From Bradyrhizobium lablabi (lineage in GTDB: Bacteria > Pseudomonadota > Alphaproteobacteria > Rhizobiales > Xanthobacteraceae): a stretch of 64,000 bases of DNA. Location: the NCBI RefSeq assembly GCF_018129385.1, contig NZ_JAFCLN010000022.1, positions 1 through 64,000 on the forward strand, written 5' to 3'. The translations under genes and the position numbers were made by a program. Below the pieces are notes generated by a model that made no database searches, was not told the origin of the DNA, and saw nothing but the letters and a program-made list of their open reading frames with translations. The first letter of the stretch is position 1; every line of letters starts with the position of its first letter. This document shows, one piece after another, positions 51,600-60,658 of the stretch.

Positions 51600-51728
51600 C
51601 AGTCTCCTGGCAATCAAGCCGAGTTGTGCTTGTATGATCTGCGCTTTTCCTTGAGCCGTCGATTTCCTCAGGGAGCGCCATCTGCTTTTGGCCCCGAGCA
51701 TCGATCTCAGGATACAAGGGACGTGCGA

Positions 51729-54569
51729 ATGCGTGGTGCTGAGAACGTCGTCCGCTTTGGTCCCTTTCGACTCTTCCTTCACCAGCGCTTGCTGCTTGAA
51801 GGTGACCGAACGCTGCGCGTTGGAAGCCGTGCCCTCGATACCTTGATCGCACTTGCCGAGCGTTCCGGTGAGCTTGTCAGCAAGGGCGAGCTCATGGAAC
51901 GGGTGTGGCCGAACGCCCGTGTTGATGAGGGCAGCCTCAGGGTGACTATTTCGGCGCTCCGTCGGGCGATTGGCGACGGGACCGGCGGCCGGCGATATAT
52001 CCTGTCGGTCTCGGGGCGCGGCTACAGTCTTGTCGCATCGACGTCGTCCGACAGCCTGGACATTCCACCACCGAAAGAAAGCTCCGCCAGAGGCGCGCAT
52101 AACCTGCCCGTGGCGCCGGCAAGACTGGTCGGGCGGGGTGCCGCCTCTGCCGAATTGGTCGGGCAGATCGGTCAGCACCGCTTGCTCACCATCGTTGGCC
52201 CCGGAGGGATTGGAAAAACGTCGGTTGCGCTGGCTGTAGCCGAAGATTTGCTGGCCGACTTCCAGCACGGCGTCTGGCTGGTTGATCTTGCTTCGATCGC
52301 GGATGGAAACTTTGTGCCCAATGCGCTCGCGAGCACTCTGGGTATTCCGACGCAGGAAAGGAATCCGCTTCCGGGCCTCGTCAAGGCTTTGCAGAATAAA
52401 GAGCTGCTTGTCATACTCGATAATTGCGAACACCTGATTTCGGATGCAGCGCGTTTGGCATCTGCGCTGCTGCAAGGCGCGCCTGGTGTAAAACTACTGG
52501 CGACCAGCCGTGAGCCCCTGATTACCGAGGGCGAGCACGTCTACCTGTTGACGCCCCTCAACATGCCGGACTCGTCGCGGCACTTGACGCTGCCGGATCT
52601 GGACGGCTACGCGGCGGCCCAGCTATTCATCGAACGCGCAACCGCCCATTCGGGCGAATTCAAGCTCGAAGAATCGGACGCCGATGTGGTCGGCGAGATT
52701 TGCCGCAAGCTTGACGGAATTCCGCTGGCCATCGAGTTCGCCGCGGCTTACGTCGCGATATTTGGATTGCGCGGGTTGGCCGCGCACCTGGAGGACGGGC
52801 TCAGGCTGCCGTCGCTGCACAGGCGCACGGCTCCCGACCGCCATCGGACACTGCGCGCCACGTTCGACTGGAGCGTCGGGCTCCTTGGTCCATCCGAGCG
52901 GACTATCCTGCGGCGGCTCGCCATATTTGCCGGTCATTTTACGTTGACTGCGGCGATCTCCGTAGCGGAGGACGGTGGAAGCACGGAGGCCGAGTTCCTC
53001 GATCATCTCGGAAATCTGGTTTTCAAATCGCTTGTTTCAGCCGACATCAGCGGAAGTGTCGCGCGTTATCGGCTGCTGGAAACGACCCGTATCTATGCCA
53101 TGGAAGAGTTGCGCGCAGCCGGCGAGTATGTTCGAGCGGCAAGAGCGCATGCGGAATATTTTGCTGGCTCGCTCGACGATATGTGGTCCGACAAGGACAA
53201 GACCTTTGCCGAAGGAGGGTATCCGGCCCAGAAGGATCAGATCGGCAACGTGCGCGCGGCGCTGCAATGGGCATTTTCGGAGGATGGTGACACTGCGTTG
53301 GCCATTCATGTCGGCGCCGGAGCCTCCATGTTTTTCATGCAACTCGGGTTGATGGCCGAAGCTTACGAATGGTCTTCACGCGCCTTGGATGCGATGAACG
53401 CCACGCAGCGCCGTACTCGCCAGGAGCTGATGCTGCGATCCGCCTACGCTCAATCCTGTGTCGTGATGCTCGGAAACACCGACACGTCTCTTCGCGCCAT
53501 CGACGCGTTGATCGCTCTCTCCGCCGAGCTGAAGGACCAGTATGCGCAGATCAGGGCGCTCGGCGGCCACCATATCTACTTGACCCGGACCGGAAAGCAC
53601 AAGGCGGCCATGCCGGTGGCTGTGCAAGTCTTGCAGATTGCCGAAGAACTGGACGATGCAGTCGCGCGCGCCATGGCGAACGCAATGCTGAGCCAGTCCT
53701 TTCATTACGCCGGAGACCAGGCGAAGGCCGGAGCCTGCTTCCGGGCCGTTCTGCAAAACGCTCCGCTCGACCAAAAGATCAACACGCTGAAATATGGTCT
53801 GGATCAGCGCGTCCGATCGGTCGCTGTTTCGGCCCGTATTCTGTGGCTTCTTGGCCAGCCAGGCGAAGCCGCCGCGTCCACGCGCCGGCTGCTTGATTTT
53901 TCGGAACGCCAGAGCGACCCGATCATCATCGTCATGGCCTGTTATCAGGCATCCGTCGTGACCTCGTGGCTCGGCGATTGGGAGTGGGCCCGGAAAATCG
54001 CCGCACATCTGAAAAAGACGAGCGTCGCGCATGCGATACGGCCATTTCCTGAACTCGCAGATTCCTTTGAGGCCGACTTGTTATTCCGGACTGCGGGTGC
54101 AGGTCCCGCCTTACCGGCGCTGGAGGCAAGCTTCGAACGGGTGCGTCTGTCCGGCTACAATCCGGCCTATCATGCGCTCGGCCTGATCGAAGCCCTTGTG
54201 GGCGTTGGCCGCCATGAGGATGCCAAACGCCATATCGACGAGCGCGTTGCGGACATGCATCAAAACGGTCAAACGATGTTCATGCCGGAATATTTGCGCC
54301 TCGAAGCCGAAATTCTCAACGCAAAGGGGCAAGCAGGTGCAGAAGCGGCGTATCTCCGCGCGATCGATCTGGCGAAAAGCCAATCGGCCCTGGCCTGGGA
54401 GCTTCGGGCAACGCTCGGACTCGCTCGCCTCTATCGCAGTCAGCATCCCGAGAAAGCCTGGGCGGCGTTGTCATCCGTGTATGGCCGGTTCAGTGAGGGG
54501 CTCGAGACGGTGGATCTGAAAACGGCAAGACGATTTCTGGAAGAATCCTTGGCATCCAGCGCAAGCTGA
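51729..54569 (+). CDS. Winged-helix regulator with NTPase and TPR-like domains
   Basis: This 946-residue regulator has an OmpR-type winged-helix domain (about 8-103: VGSRALDTLIALAERSGELV, ending RGYSLVAS) without a receiver domain. A STAND-like NTPase follows at about 130-430 with Walker A GPGGIGKTS and Walker B LLVILDNCEHL. A long helical TPR-like region makes up the rest. ATG at 51729 has an AAGGG ribosome site at 8 bp; the longer upstream reading frame has no similarity. Such proteins act as signal-driven ATP switches. Ligand and targets are unknown. Confidence 0.85.
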   Translation: MRGAENVVRFGPFRLFLHQRLLLEGDRTLRVGSRALDTLIALAERSGELVSKGELMERVWPNARVDEGSLRVTISALRRAIGDGTGGRRYILSVSGRGYSLVASTSSDSLDIPPPKESSARGAHNLPVAPARLVGRGAASAELVGQIGQHRLLTIVGPGGIGKTSVALAVAEDLLADFQHGVWLVDLASIADGNFVPNALASTLGIPTQERNPLPGLVKALQNKELLVILDNCEHLISDAARLASALLQGAPGVKLLATSREPLITEGEHVYLLTPLNMPDSSRHLTLPDLDGYAAAQLFIERATAHSGEFKLEESDADVVGEICRKLDGIPLAIEFAAAYVAIFGLRGLAAHLEDGLRLPSLHRRTAPDRHRTLRATFDWSVGLLGPSERTILRRLAIFAGHFTLTAAISVAEDGGSTEAEFLDHLGNLVFKSLVSADISGSVARYRLLETTRIYAMEELRAAGEYVRAARAHAEYFAGSLDDMWSDKDKTFAEGGYPAQKDQIGNVRAALQWAFSEDGDTALAIHVGAGASMFFMQLGLMAEAYEWSSRALDAMNATQRRTRQELMLRSAYAQSCVVMLGNTDTSLRAIDALIALSAELKDQYAQIRALGGHHIYLTRTGKHKAAMPVAVQVLQIAEELDDAVARAMANAMLSQSFHYAGDQAKAGACFRAVLQNAPLDQKINTLKYGLDQRVRSVAVSARILWLLGQPGEAAASTRRLLDFSERQSDPIIIVMACYQASVVTSWLGDWEWARKIAAHLKKTSVAHAIRPFPELADSFEADLLFRTAGAGPALPALEASFERVRLSGYNPAYHALGLIEALVGVGRHEDAKRHIDERVADMHQNGQTMFMPEYLRLEAEILNAKGQAGAEAAYLRAIDLAKSQSALAWELRATLGLARLYRSQHPEKAWAALSSVYGRFSEGLETVDLKTARRFLEESLASSAS

Positions 54570-54598
54570 GTTCGGTGTTGGCGCGGGAGTCATGCTCC

Positions 54599-55498
54599 CT
54601 ATTCTCGCTGTCTCAGCCTGAAATGCCCGAACGCCGTAGCAATTGGCTTCGTCGCATCCTCCTGCCAAGCCTGCGCCTGGAACGCGACGATGCGCTGGCC
54701 CTGCCGGACGATGGAGACGTTCGCAAAACTGTCCAGCGCGCGGCCGGAACGCAGATAGTTGATGGTGAGGCCAATCGGCTTGGGCGGTGTCGCGATGCCG
54801 AGTTCGCGTGCGACGCCGACGATCGCTGTGGTCTCCAGGAAGGCGCCGGTAATGCCGCCGTGGATGGCGGGCAGAACGGGATTGCCGATGATCCTTTGCG
54901 AAAAGGGCATGTGCAGCACGCCGTCCTCAGTGACGCGGATGCCGAGGCAGCGGGCGAACGGGCTGTTGGCGAACGGGCCTGAATTGTCCTCGGGCGCGTC
55001 GAGAACCGGTACCTCGTAGGCCGATCTGTCGCGCAGCATGTTGGCGCGGTTGGCGCCGACCATGAAGCAGGCGGCGGCGGTGGCGACCGGATCCTGCTCA
55101 GTCTCCTGGTAGGCGGTCGCGCGCACGAAGGCGATCGAGCGCGTGACGTGATAGCAGATCGAATGCGCCTTGATGTCGAGCCCGGGTTTGGCGGGCTTCT
55201 GGTAGTCAATGCGCAGATCGAGGGTCGCGATCGCGCGGCTGCCGTCGAGCGCGAGCTGCACGGCCATGCCGCAGCTTTCATCCAGCATGGCGGTAACCAC
55301 GCCGCCGTGGATCACGCCGGAACCGGTGTCGCCGGCGAAGACGGATTGGTAGGGCAGGCTGGACCAGGCTTCGCCGCGTTCCGCACGGTCGATGCGAAGT
55401 CCGCTGGCGCGGCCATAGAGCGACCGGCGTTCCCCGATCGCTTTCGCGAGTTGTTCGAACGGCAGCGGTTGCCCGTCATAGGTCGAGATTTCAGACAT
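54599..55498 (-). CDS. Tandem hot-dog (PaaI-like) thioesterase family protein
   Basis: This 299-residue protein contains two PaaI/4HBT hot-dog domains: residues about 50-150 (GSGVIHGGVVTAMLDESCGMA) and about 185-295 (AIHGGITGAFLETTAIVGV). Both carry the HGG-x-x-x-x-x-x-[DE] active-site type motif. It probably hydrolyses an acyl-CoA. Tandem fusion of two domains in one chain replaces the usual homodimer. Convergent to the regulator gene. Confidence 0.85.
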   Translation of the reverse strand: MSEISTYDGQPLPFEQLAKAIGERRSLYGRASGLRIDRAERGEAWSSLPYQSVFAGDTGSGVIHGGVVTAMLDESCGMAVQLALDGSRAIATLDLRIDYQKPAKPGLDIKAHSICYHVTRSIAFVRATAYQETEQDPVATAAACFMVGANRANMLRDRSAYEVPVLDAPEDNSGPFANSPFARCLGIRVTEDGVLHMPFSQRIIGNPVLPAIHGGITGAFLETTAIVGVARELGIATPPKPIGLTINYLRSGRALDSFANVSIVRQGQRIVAFQAQAWQEDATKPIATAFGHFRLRQRE

Positions 55499-55628
55499 GG
55501 CAGCCGTTTAGCATGTTCCCGCGATGGATTGTGTAGCCTTGCGCATGCGACATCAGCATCGGTGGAGGTGGTTGTGGTCAGGAAAATCTGCCTCTATTGG
55601 ATTCGCGGCGGCTTGCGGGAGTGACGAC

Positions 55629-57119
55629 ATGGGCGGCTTGGTGATCAGCGGCGGCCGGGTGGTGGATCCGGCCAGCGGGATGGATGCCATCGGCGATGTG
55701 GCACTGGTGGATGGACAAATCGCCGCCGTCGGTACGGGCCTCGGCAGCGCCGAGCGCGTGATCGACGCGACCGGGCTCGTGGTGGCGCCGGGCTTCATCG
55801 ATCTGCACGCGCACGGCCAGTCGATCCCGGCCGATCGCATGCAGGCGTTCGACGGCGTGACGACGACGCTCGACCTCGAGGCAGGCGTGTTGCCGGTTGC
55901 GTCCTGGTATCGGCGGCAGGCCGAAAAGGGCCGCGTGCTCAATTACGGCGCCGCCGCCAACTGGGCCTTTGCGCGCATCGGCGCGATGACCGGTTCCAAC
56001 GCGGAAAGCTCGCTGGAGGCATTCGGCAATGCCATGCGCGATCGCCGCTGGATCGACAATGTCGCCAGCGACAAGGAAATCGCCGGCATCCTGGATCGCC
56101 TGGCGGGCGGACTGAACGAGGGCGGCATCGGCATCGGCATTCTCAACGCCTATGCGCCCGGCGCCGGAGTGCAGGAGCTGACCGCGGTGTGCCAGCTTGC
56201 GGCCGCACATAATGTCGCAACCTTCACCCATGTCGCCTACATGTCCCGCATCGATCCCGAGAGCGCGGCCGAGGCTTATATCCGTCTGATCGGCTATGCG
56301 GGCGCCACCGGCGCGCACATGCACATCTGCCACTTCAACTCGTCCAGCAAGACGGACGTGGAGCGTTGCGCGGCGCTGATCAAGAAGGCGCAGGCCCAGG
56401 GCCTTCCGATTACGGTCGAAGCCTATCCCTACGGCACCGGCTCGACTGTGCTGGCCGCGGCCTTCTTCAGCGACCCCAAGTTCGAGGAACGCAACGGCCT
56501 TGGCTACGATTCGGTGCAGCGGGTGACCGATGGCCGGCGCTTTCGTGATCGGCAGGAACTGCTGGCGGCGCAGAAGGAGGAACCATCGACGCTGGTGCTG
56601 TGGCATATCCTGGACACCGAGAACAATCCGCATCATCGCGACCTGCTCGACATGTCGGTGCTGTATCCGGGCGGCGCGATCGCGTCTGACGCGATGCCCT
56701 GGACGCTGTCGGACGGCAAGGCCTACACCGGCGATGCCTGGCCGCTGCCCGATGATGCCACCTCGCATCCGCGCTCGGCCGGCTGCTTCACGCGCTTCAT
56801 CCGAGAGTGGGTGCGCGAGCGCCGCGCGCTGTCGCTGCTGGAAGGCGTGCGCAAATGCGCGCTGATCCCGGCGGAGATTCTTTCCGCCAGCACGCCCGCG
56901 ATGCGCGCCAAGGGCAGGCTCCAGCCGGGCGCCGATGCCGACATCGTCGTGTTCGATTTCGAGACCCTGAGCGACCGCGCGACCTTCTCGGCGATGAACC
57001 GTCCGTCAGAAGGCGTGCGGCATCTCATCGTCAGCGGCCAGCCGCTGATATCAGACGGCGTGCTGGATGTGGCGGCAAGGCCCGGCCGGCCGGTGCGCCG
57101 GCCCATTGTCGCGGATTGA
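55629..57119 (+). CDS. D-aminoacylase-like amidohydrolase
   Basis: This 496-residue amidohydrolase has the metal motif DLHAHG (H60, H62), THVAY, CHFNSS and SDAMPW (Asp). It resembles N-acyl-D-amino-acid deacylases, but the position of the bridging Cys of D-aminoacylase (NCG type) is LDLEAG, with Glu. ATG at 55629 has a GGGAG ribosome site; an upstream in-frame extension is unlikely. The next gene starts at the TGATG overlap. Substrate could be an N-acyl-D-amino acid or a related amide. Confidence 0.85.
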   Translation: MGGLVISGGRVVDPASGMDAIGDVALVDGQIAAVGTGLGSAERVIDATGLVVAPGFIDLHAHGQSIPADRMQAFDGVTTTLDLEAGVLPVASWYRRQAEKGRVLNYGAAANWAFARIGAMTGSNAESSLEAFGNAMRDRRWIDNVASDKEIAGILDRLAGGLNEGGIGIGILNAYAPGAGVQELTAVCQLAAAHNVATFTHVAYMSRIDPESAAEAYIRLIGYAGATGAHMHICHFNSSSKTDVERCAALIKKAQAQGLPITVEAYPYGTGSTVLAAAFFSDPKFEERNGLGYDSVQRVTDGRRFRDRQELLAAQKEEPSTLVLWHILDTENNPHHRDLLDMSVLYPGGAIASDAMPWTLSDGKAYTGDAWPLPDDATSHPRSAGCFTRFIREWVRERRALSLLEGVRKCALIPAEILSASTPAMRAKGRLQPGADADIVVFDFETLSDRATFSAMNRPSEGVRHLIVSGQPLISDGVLDVAARPGRPVRRPIVAD

Positions 57120-58054
57120 TGGTGCCGGTCCCGATCCTGCTGGTGACTGGTTTTCTCGGCGCGGGCAAGACCACGGTCGTCAACCATTTGCTGGCGCATG
57201 CGGAAGGCAGGCGCATCGCCGCCGTCGTCAATGATTTCGGCGCGATCAACATCGATGCCGAACTCATCACCGGGGCCAGCGATGGCGTGGTGAGCCTCGC
57301 CAACGGCTGCATCTGCTGCTCGCTGGAAGGCGATCTCCTGCGTACGCTCGCCGCCCTGCTGCGGCGCGACCCGCGGCCGGAGTTCATCGTGATCGAAACC
57401 AGCGGGGTCGCCGATCCCGCGGATATCGTGCGCAACCTGATGGATCCCCTGATCTGGCAGGAAGCGCCGCTTGAAACCGTGCTGTGCGTGCTCGACGCGA
57501 CGACACGCGCGGAGACACTGAATGACGATGCGCTGTTGCGATCTCAGTTGCGCGCGGCCGATGTGGTCGCTCTGAACAAAGTGGATCTGGCGGACGCAGT
57601 CACTCGCGCGCAACTGCGCGATGCCGCCCGCGCGCTACGCCCTGCCGCTGTGGTGGTCGACGCGCTGCACGGCGAGGTCCCAACTGCGCTGCTGTTTCCC
57701 GTGGATGCAGATCGCGTGCCGGCGCCGCGCGAAGTGGGGCCGCGACGGCCGGCGGCTGACAGCTTCGAGACGCTGAGCTGGACATCCGACCGGCCGGTGT
57801 CGCTCCCGCGATTGCAGCAGGCGATCGGGCTGCTGGCGCCAAAGCTCGCGCGGGCGAAGGGATTGTTCGAGACAGCGGAGCAGCCCGGGCGGTTGATGGT
57901 GTTCCAGCTCGCCGGCGGGCGCGCGACGCTGGCGCCAGGCGAGGCGCTGGCGCCCGGGGTGCCGCGCGCGCGGATCGTGTTCATTGCCGAGCTCGGAGTT
58001 CTCTCGAAGGCCGAGATCGACAAGGTCATGGAAGCGTGCACCGAGGCCGCGTGA
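57119..58054 (+). CDS. G3E-family GTPase (CobW/UreG-type metallochaperone)
   Basis: This 311-residue GTPase has Walker A GFLGAGKT (11-18), the metal motif GCICC (63-67), the NKVD guanine motif (ALNKVDLAD) and a shorter CobW C-terminal domain. This family delivers metals using GTP. Its translational coupling to the zinc-dependent amidohydrolase suggests it inserts or supplies the metal of that enzyme. Start at 57119 from the TGATG overlap. Confidence 0.9.
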   Translation: MVPVPILLVTGFLGAGKTTVVNHLLAHAEGRRIAAVVNDFGAINIDAELITGASDGVVSLANGCICCSLEGDLLRTLAALLRRDPRPEFIVIETSGVADPADIVRNLMDPLIWQEAPLETVLCVLDATTRAETLNDDALLRSQLRAADVVALNKVDLADAVTRAQLRDAARALRPAAVVVDALHGEVPTALLFPVDADRVPAPREVGPRRPAADSFETLSWTSDRPVSLPRLQQAIGLLAPKLARAKGLFETAEQPGRLMVFQLAGGRATLAPGEALAPGVPRARIVFIAELGVLSKAEIDKVMEACTEAA

Positions 58055-58075
58055 GAGGCCGATCCATTCTGTGAT

Positions 58076-59380
58076 CTACTTGGCGCCTGTCACGCGCCAG
58101 ATGACGTTGCCGACATCGTCAGCGACCAGCAGCGAGCGATCGGGACCAAGCGTGACGCCGACCGGCCGTCCGTAGGACACCTTCTCGTCCGTCGCGAGAA
58201 ATCCCGTCAGGATATCGCGCGCGGGTCCTGACGGCTTGCCATTCTCGAACGGCACGAACACCACGGCGTAGCCGCTCAGCGTGCTGCGGTTCCAGGAGCC
58301 GTGCTGGCCGATCGCCATGCCCTCGGGAAAGCCGGGCAGAGTGCCCGCCGGCATCCAGCACAGGCCGAGCGAGGCGGTGTGGCCGCCGAGCGCGTAGTCG
58401 GGTGTGATGGCTTTGGCCACCAGCGCGGAATCCTGCGGCACGCGATCGTCGACGGTCTGGCCCCAATAGCAATAGGGCCAGCCGTAGAAGCCGCCCTCGC
58501 GCACGGAGGTCAAATAGTCCGGCGGTGTCTCGTCGCCGAGACCGTCGCGCTCGTTGACGACGGTCCAGAGCACCGACGTCTTCGGCTCCCATGCAAGCCC
58601 CACGGCGTTGCGCAGGCCGCTGGCAAAAATGCGGCTGGTGCCACGCTCCAGGTCGAGCTCGTAGATCGCTGCGCGGCCTTCCTCGGCCTCCATGCCCAGC
58701 TCGCCGATATTGCTGAGCGAGCCGACGCCGGCATAGAGCTTTTTGCCATCCGCGCTCGCCAACAGGCTGCGCGTCCAGTGCCCGGCGGGTTTGAAGGTGA
58801 TCAGCTTCTTGCCTGTGGCGGTGATGCGATCCGCGCCGGCCGTATACGGAAAGGCCACCACGCCGTCGGTGTTGCCGACATAGAATGTGCTGCCGACCAG
58901 CGCCATCCCGAAAGGCTGGCTCAGTCCTTCCATGAAGATACCGCGCTCCTCGGCAACGCCGTCACCGTCGCGATCGCGCAGCCGCGTGATGCGGTTGGCG
59001 CTGACGCCAAGCGCGGCGGCACGGCGCATCGTCGCCTGCATCGCATAGTGGAACACGTTGCGCGGCGTTCCCGCGATCTGCGTCGACTCGGCGATGAGGA
59101 CGTCGCCATTGGGCAGCACGTCGATCCAGCGCGGATGGTCGAGATCGCTAGCGAACGCGTTGACCTGAAGCCCAGGCGCGGCGACCGGTTTCTGCCCCTC
59201 GCTCCAGCCCTTCGCGGTCGGCATCTTGAGCGTCGGGATGGCGCCTTGCGATTTTGCCGCCGGAATCACCGGCGCGCTGCCCCAGGCCGGCTTGGGCGCA
59301 TCGCCCTGCATCCGGCGCCACAGCAGCGCGACGCCGCCGATCAGCGCGACCAGCCGCGCAAAGAGGCTTGAAAATGTCAT
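58076..59380 (-). CDS. PQQ-dependent sugar (sorbosone-type) dehydrogenase-like protein
   Basis: This 434-residue secreted protein has an N-terminal membrane anchor (LVALIGGVALLW), then the beta-propeller pattern: HPRWIDVLPNGDVLIAEST, GLSQPFGMALVGSTFYVGN, SGLRNAVGLAWEP and GFYGWPYCYWG. The family oxidises sugars with PQQ, and several blade motifs match sorbosone dehydrogenases. ATG at 59380 follows GGAGAATTGC. PQQ-binding residues were not checked one by one. Confidence 0.85.
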   Translation of the reverse strand: MTFSSLFARLVALIGGVALLWRRMQGDAPKPAWGSAPVIPAAKSQGAIPTLKMPTAKGWSEGQKPVAAPGLQVNAFASDLDHPRWIDVLPNGDVLIAESTQIAGTPRNVFHYAMQATMRRAAALGVSANRITRLRDRDGDGVAEERGIFMEGLSQPFGMALVGSTFYVGNTDGVVAFPYTAGADRITATGKKLITFKPAGHWTRSLLASADGKKLYAGVGSLSNIGELGMEAEEGRAAIYELDLERGTSRIFASGLRNAVGLAWEPKTSVLWTVVNERDGLGDETPPDYLTSVREGGFYGWPYCYWGQTVDDRVPQDSALVAKAITPDYALGGHTASLGLCWMPAGTLPGFPEGMAIGQHGSWNRSTLSGYAVVFVPFENGKPSGPARDILTGFLATDEKVSYGRPVGVTLGPDRSLLVADDVGNVIWRVTGAK

Positions 59381-59548
59381 GCAATTCTCCTGTCGCGCAC
59401 ACCGCCCGCCGCCATATGTGTCGGCCTTCGCGTCAAATGTCCACCATCGCGACCTCAAGTGACCGTGTATCATGGCTGCCGAGGTCTGGAATTACGGCAG
59501 AATCTCGTTTACACGAGCACTCGTCATTTCATTGCGAGTGGCTCTGCA

Positions 59549-60643
59549 ATGTCCTTTCGTGGCCCGACTATGTTGGCGTTGTCTCTTGCCGTCGTTCTCG
59601 CATCGGCCGGCGGTGTCGGCTTCATATCAGCTGCCGTGGCGCAGCCTGCTGCGGCCGAGAACAAACAGCCGGACGCGCTCGCTGCCTATAACAGTGCGCT
59701 CAGCCGCTTCAAATCGATCCTGCGCGAGCGGCGCGCGCAGATCGATGCGAAGCAGGCGCTGCCGAACCTGCCGGGGCAGGCGGTCTATCTCGCGCGCAAC
59801 GACGTGATCAGCAGCTACAAGGATCTAACGGATGCGCAGCCGTCGCGGATCGGAAGGTCCAACAAGTTCGGAATGCCGCCGGCCTATTTCGACGCGGACA
59901 ACGAGCCGCTGATCGACGAGTATCTGAAGGTTTTCGAGGTCATGCAGGCGCCGCCTGCCAATGCGCAGAACTCAGCCACGCCGATCAAGGATGTCGCTGA
60001 TCTCGCGAGAGCCATCGCACGGGCAAAAGGGCTGGACGCCGCCAACGCGGAGATCGCGGCGCGGATCAGCGTCGGGATGTTCTATGCCGAAACCAACGGC
60101 TACCAGAACATCGGCAATGCGCGTTCGAACAAGTACAAGGGCAGTTACCAGACCGGCGTGCCGGAGGATCAGAGCGGCCAGCGGAAATGGGCGGCCATCA
60201 AGAGCTCGATTGCCGCCTTCGATCCGCAATTGATCGCGCGCGACGACAAGGAAGAGGCGCGCGCCGGCAGTATGGACCGCCGGTACAATCATTGGACCGG
60301 CGTGCGCAACGGCCTGATGAATGCGCATGCCGAGCTGTTCACGCAGATTCCGGGTATCGTAAAGACGCTGCCCGATCCGATCGACCAGATGAAGTTCTTC
60401 GAATTGATCCAGATCGTTCCCTCGCCGACGAAATCGGCGCTGCGGTCGGGCAATCTTCTTGCCTACCGGATTTCCGATCCCACCGTGATGGGATATCTGC
60501 GCAATAACAGCGTCTTCACCTTTGGAAAATCCGATCGCGCCAGGACGTCTGCGACCATGCGTGAAATCATGGACGGGATGTGGCTGTTCAACAAGAAGTT
60601 CGAGACCGCGCTGTCGAAATACGAGGAAACGAAGACGCGATAG
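59549..60643 (+). CDS. Secreted hypothetical protein
   Basis: This 364-residue protein has a signal segment (MLALSLAVVLASAGGVGFIS) with cleavage near AAVAQP. The mature part is helical and polar, with no motif that I recognise. The ATG at 59549 is preferred because it starts the signal region; one at 59570 is possible. It is followed by a serine hydrolase gene after 15 bp and may share its transcript. Function unknown. Confidence 0.7.
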   Translation: MSFRGPTMLALSLAVVLASAGGVGFISAAVAQPAAAENKQPDALAAYNSALSRFKSILRERRAQIDAKQALPNLPGQAVYLARNDVISSYKDLTDAQPSRIGRSNKFGMPPAYFDADNEPLIDEYLKVFEVMQAPPANAQNSATPIKDVADLARAIARAKGLDAANAEIAARISVGMFYAETNGYQNIGNARSNKYKGSYQTGVPEDQSGQRKWAAIKSSIAAFDPQLIARDDKEEARAGSMDRRYNHWTGVRNGLMNAHAELFTQIPGIVKTLPDPIDQMKFFELIQIVPSPTKSALRSGNLLAYRISDPTVMGYLRNNSVFTFGKSDRARTSATMREIMDGMWLFNKKFETALSKYEETKTR

Positions 60644-60658
60644 GATCTGGTGCACGGG

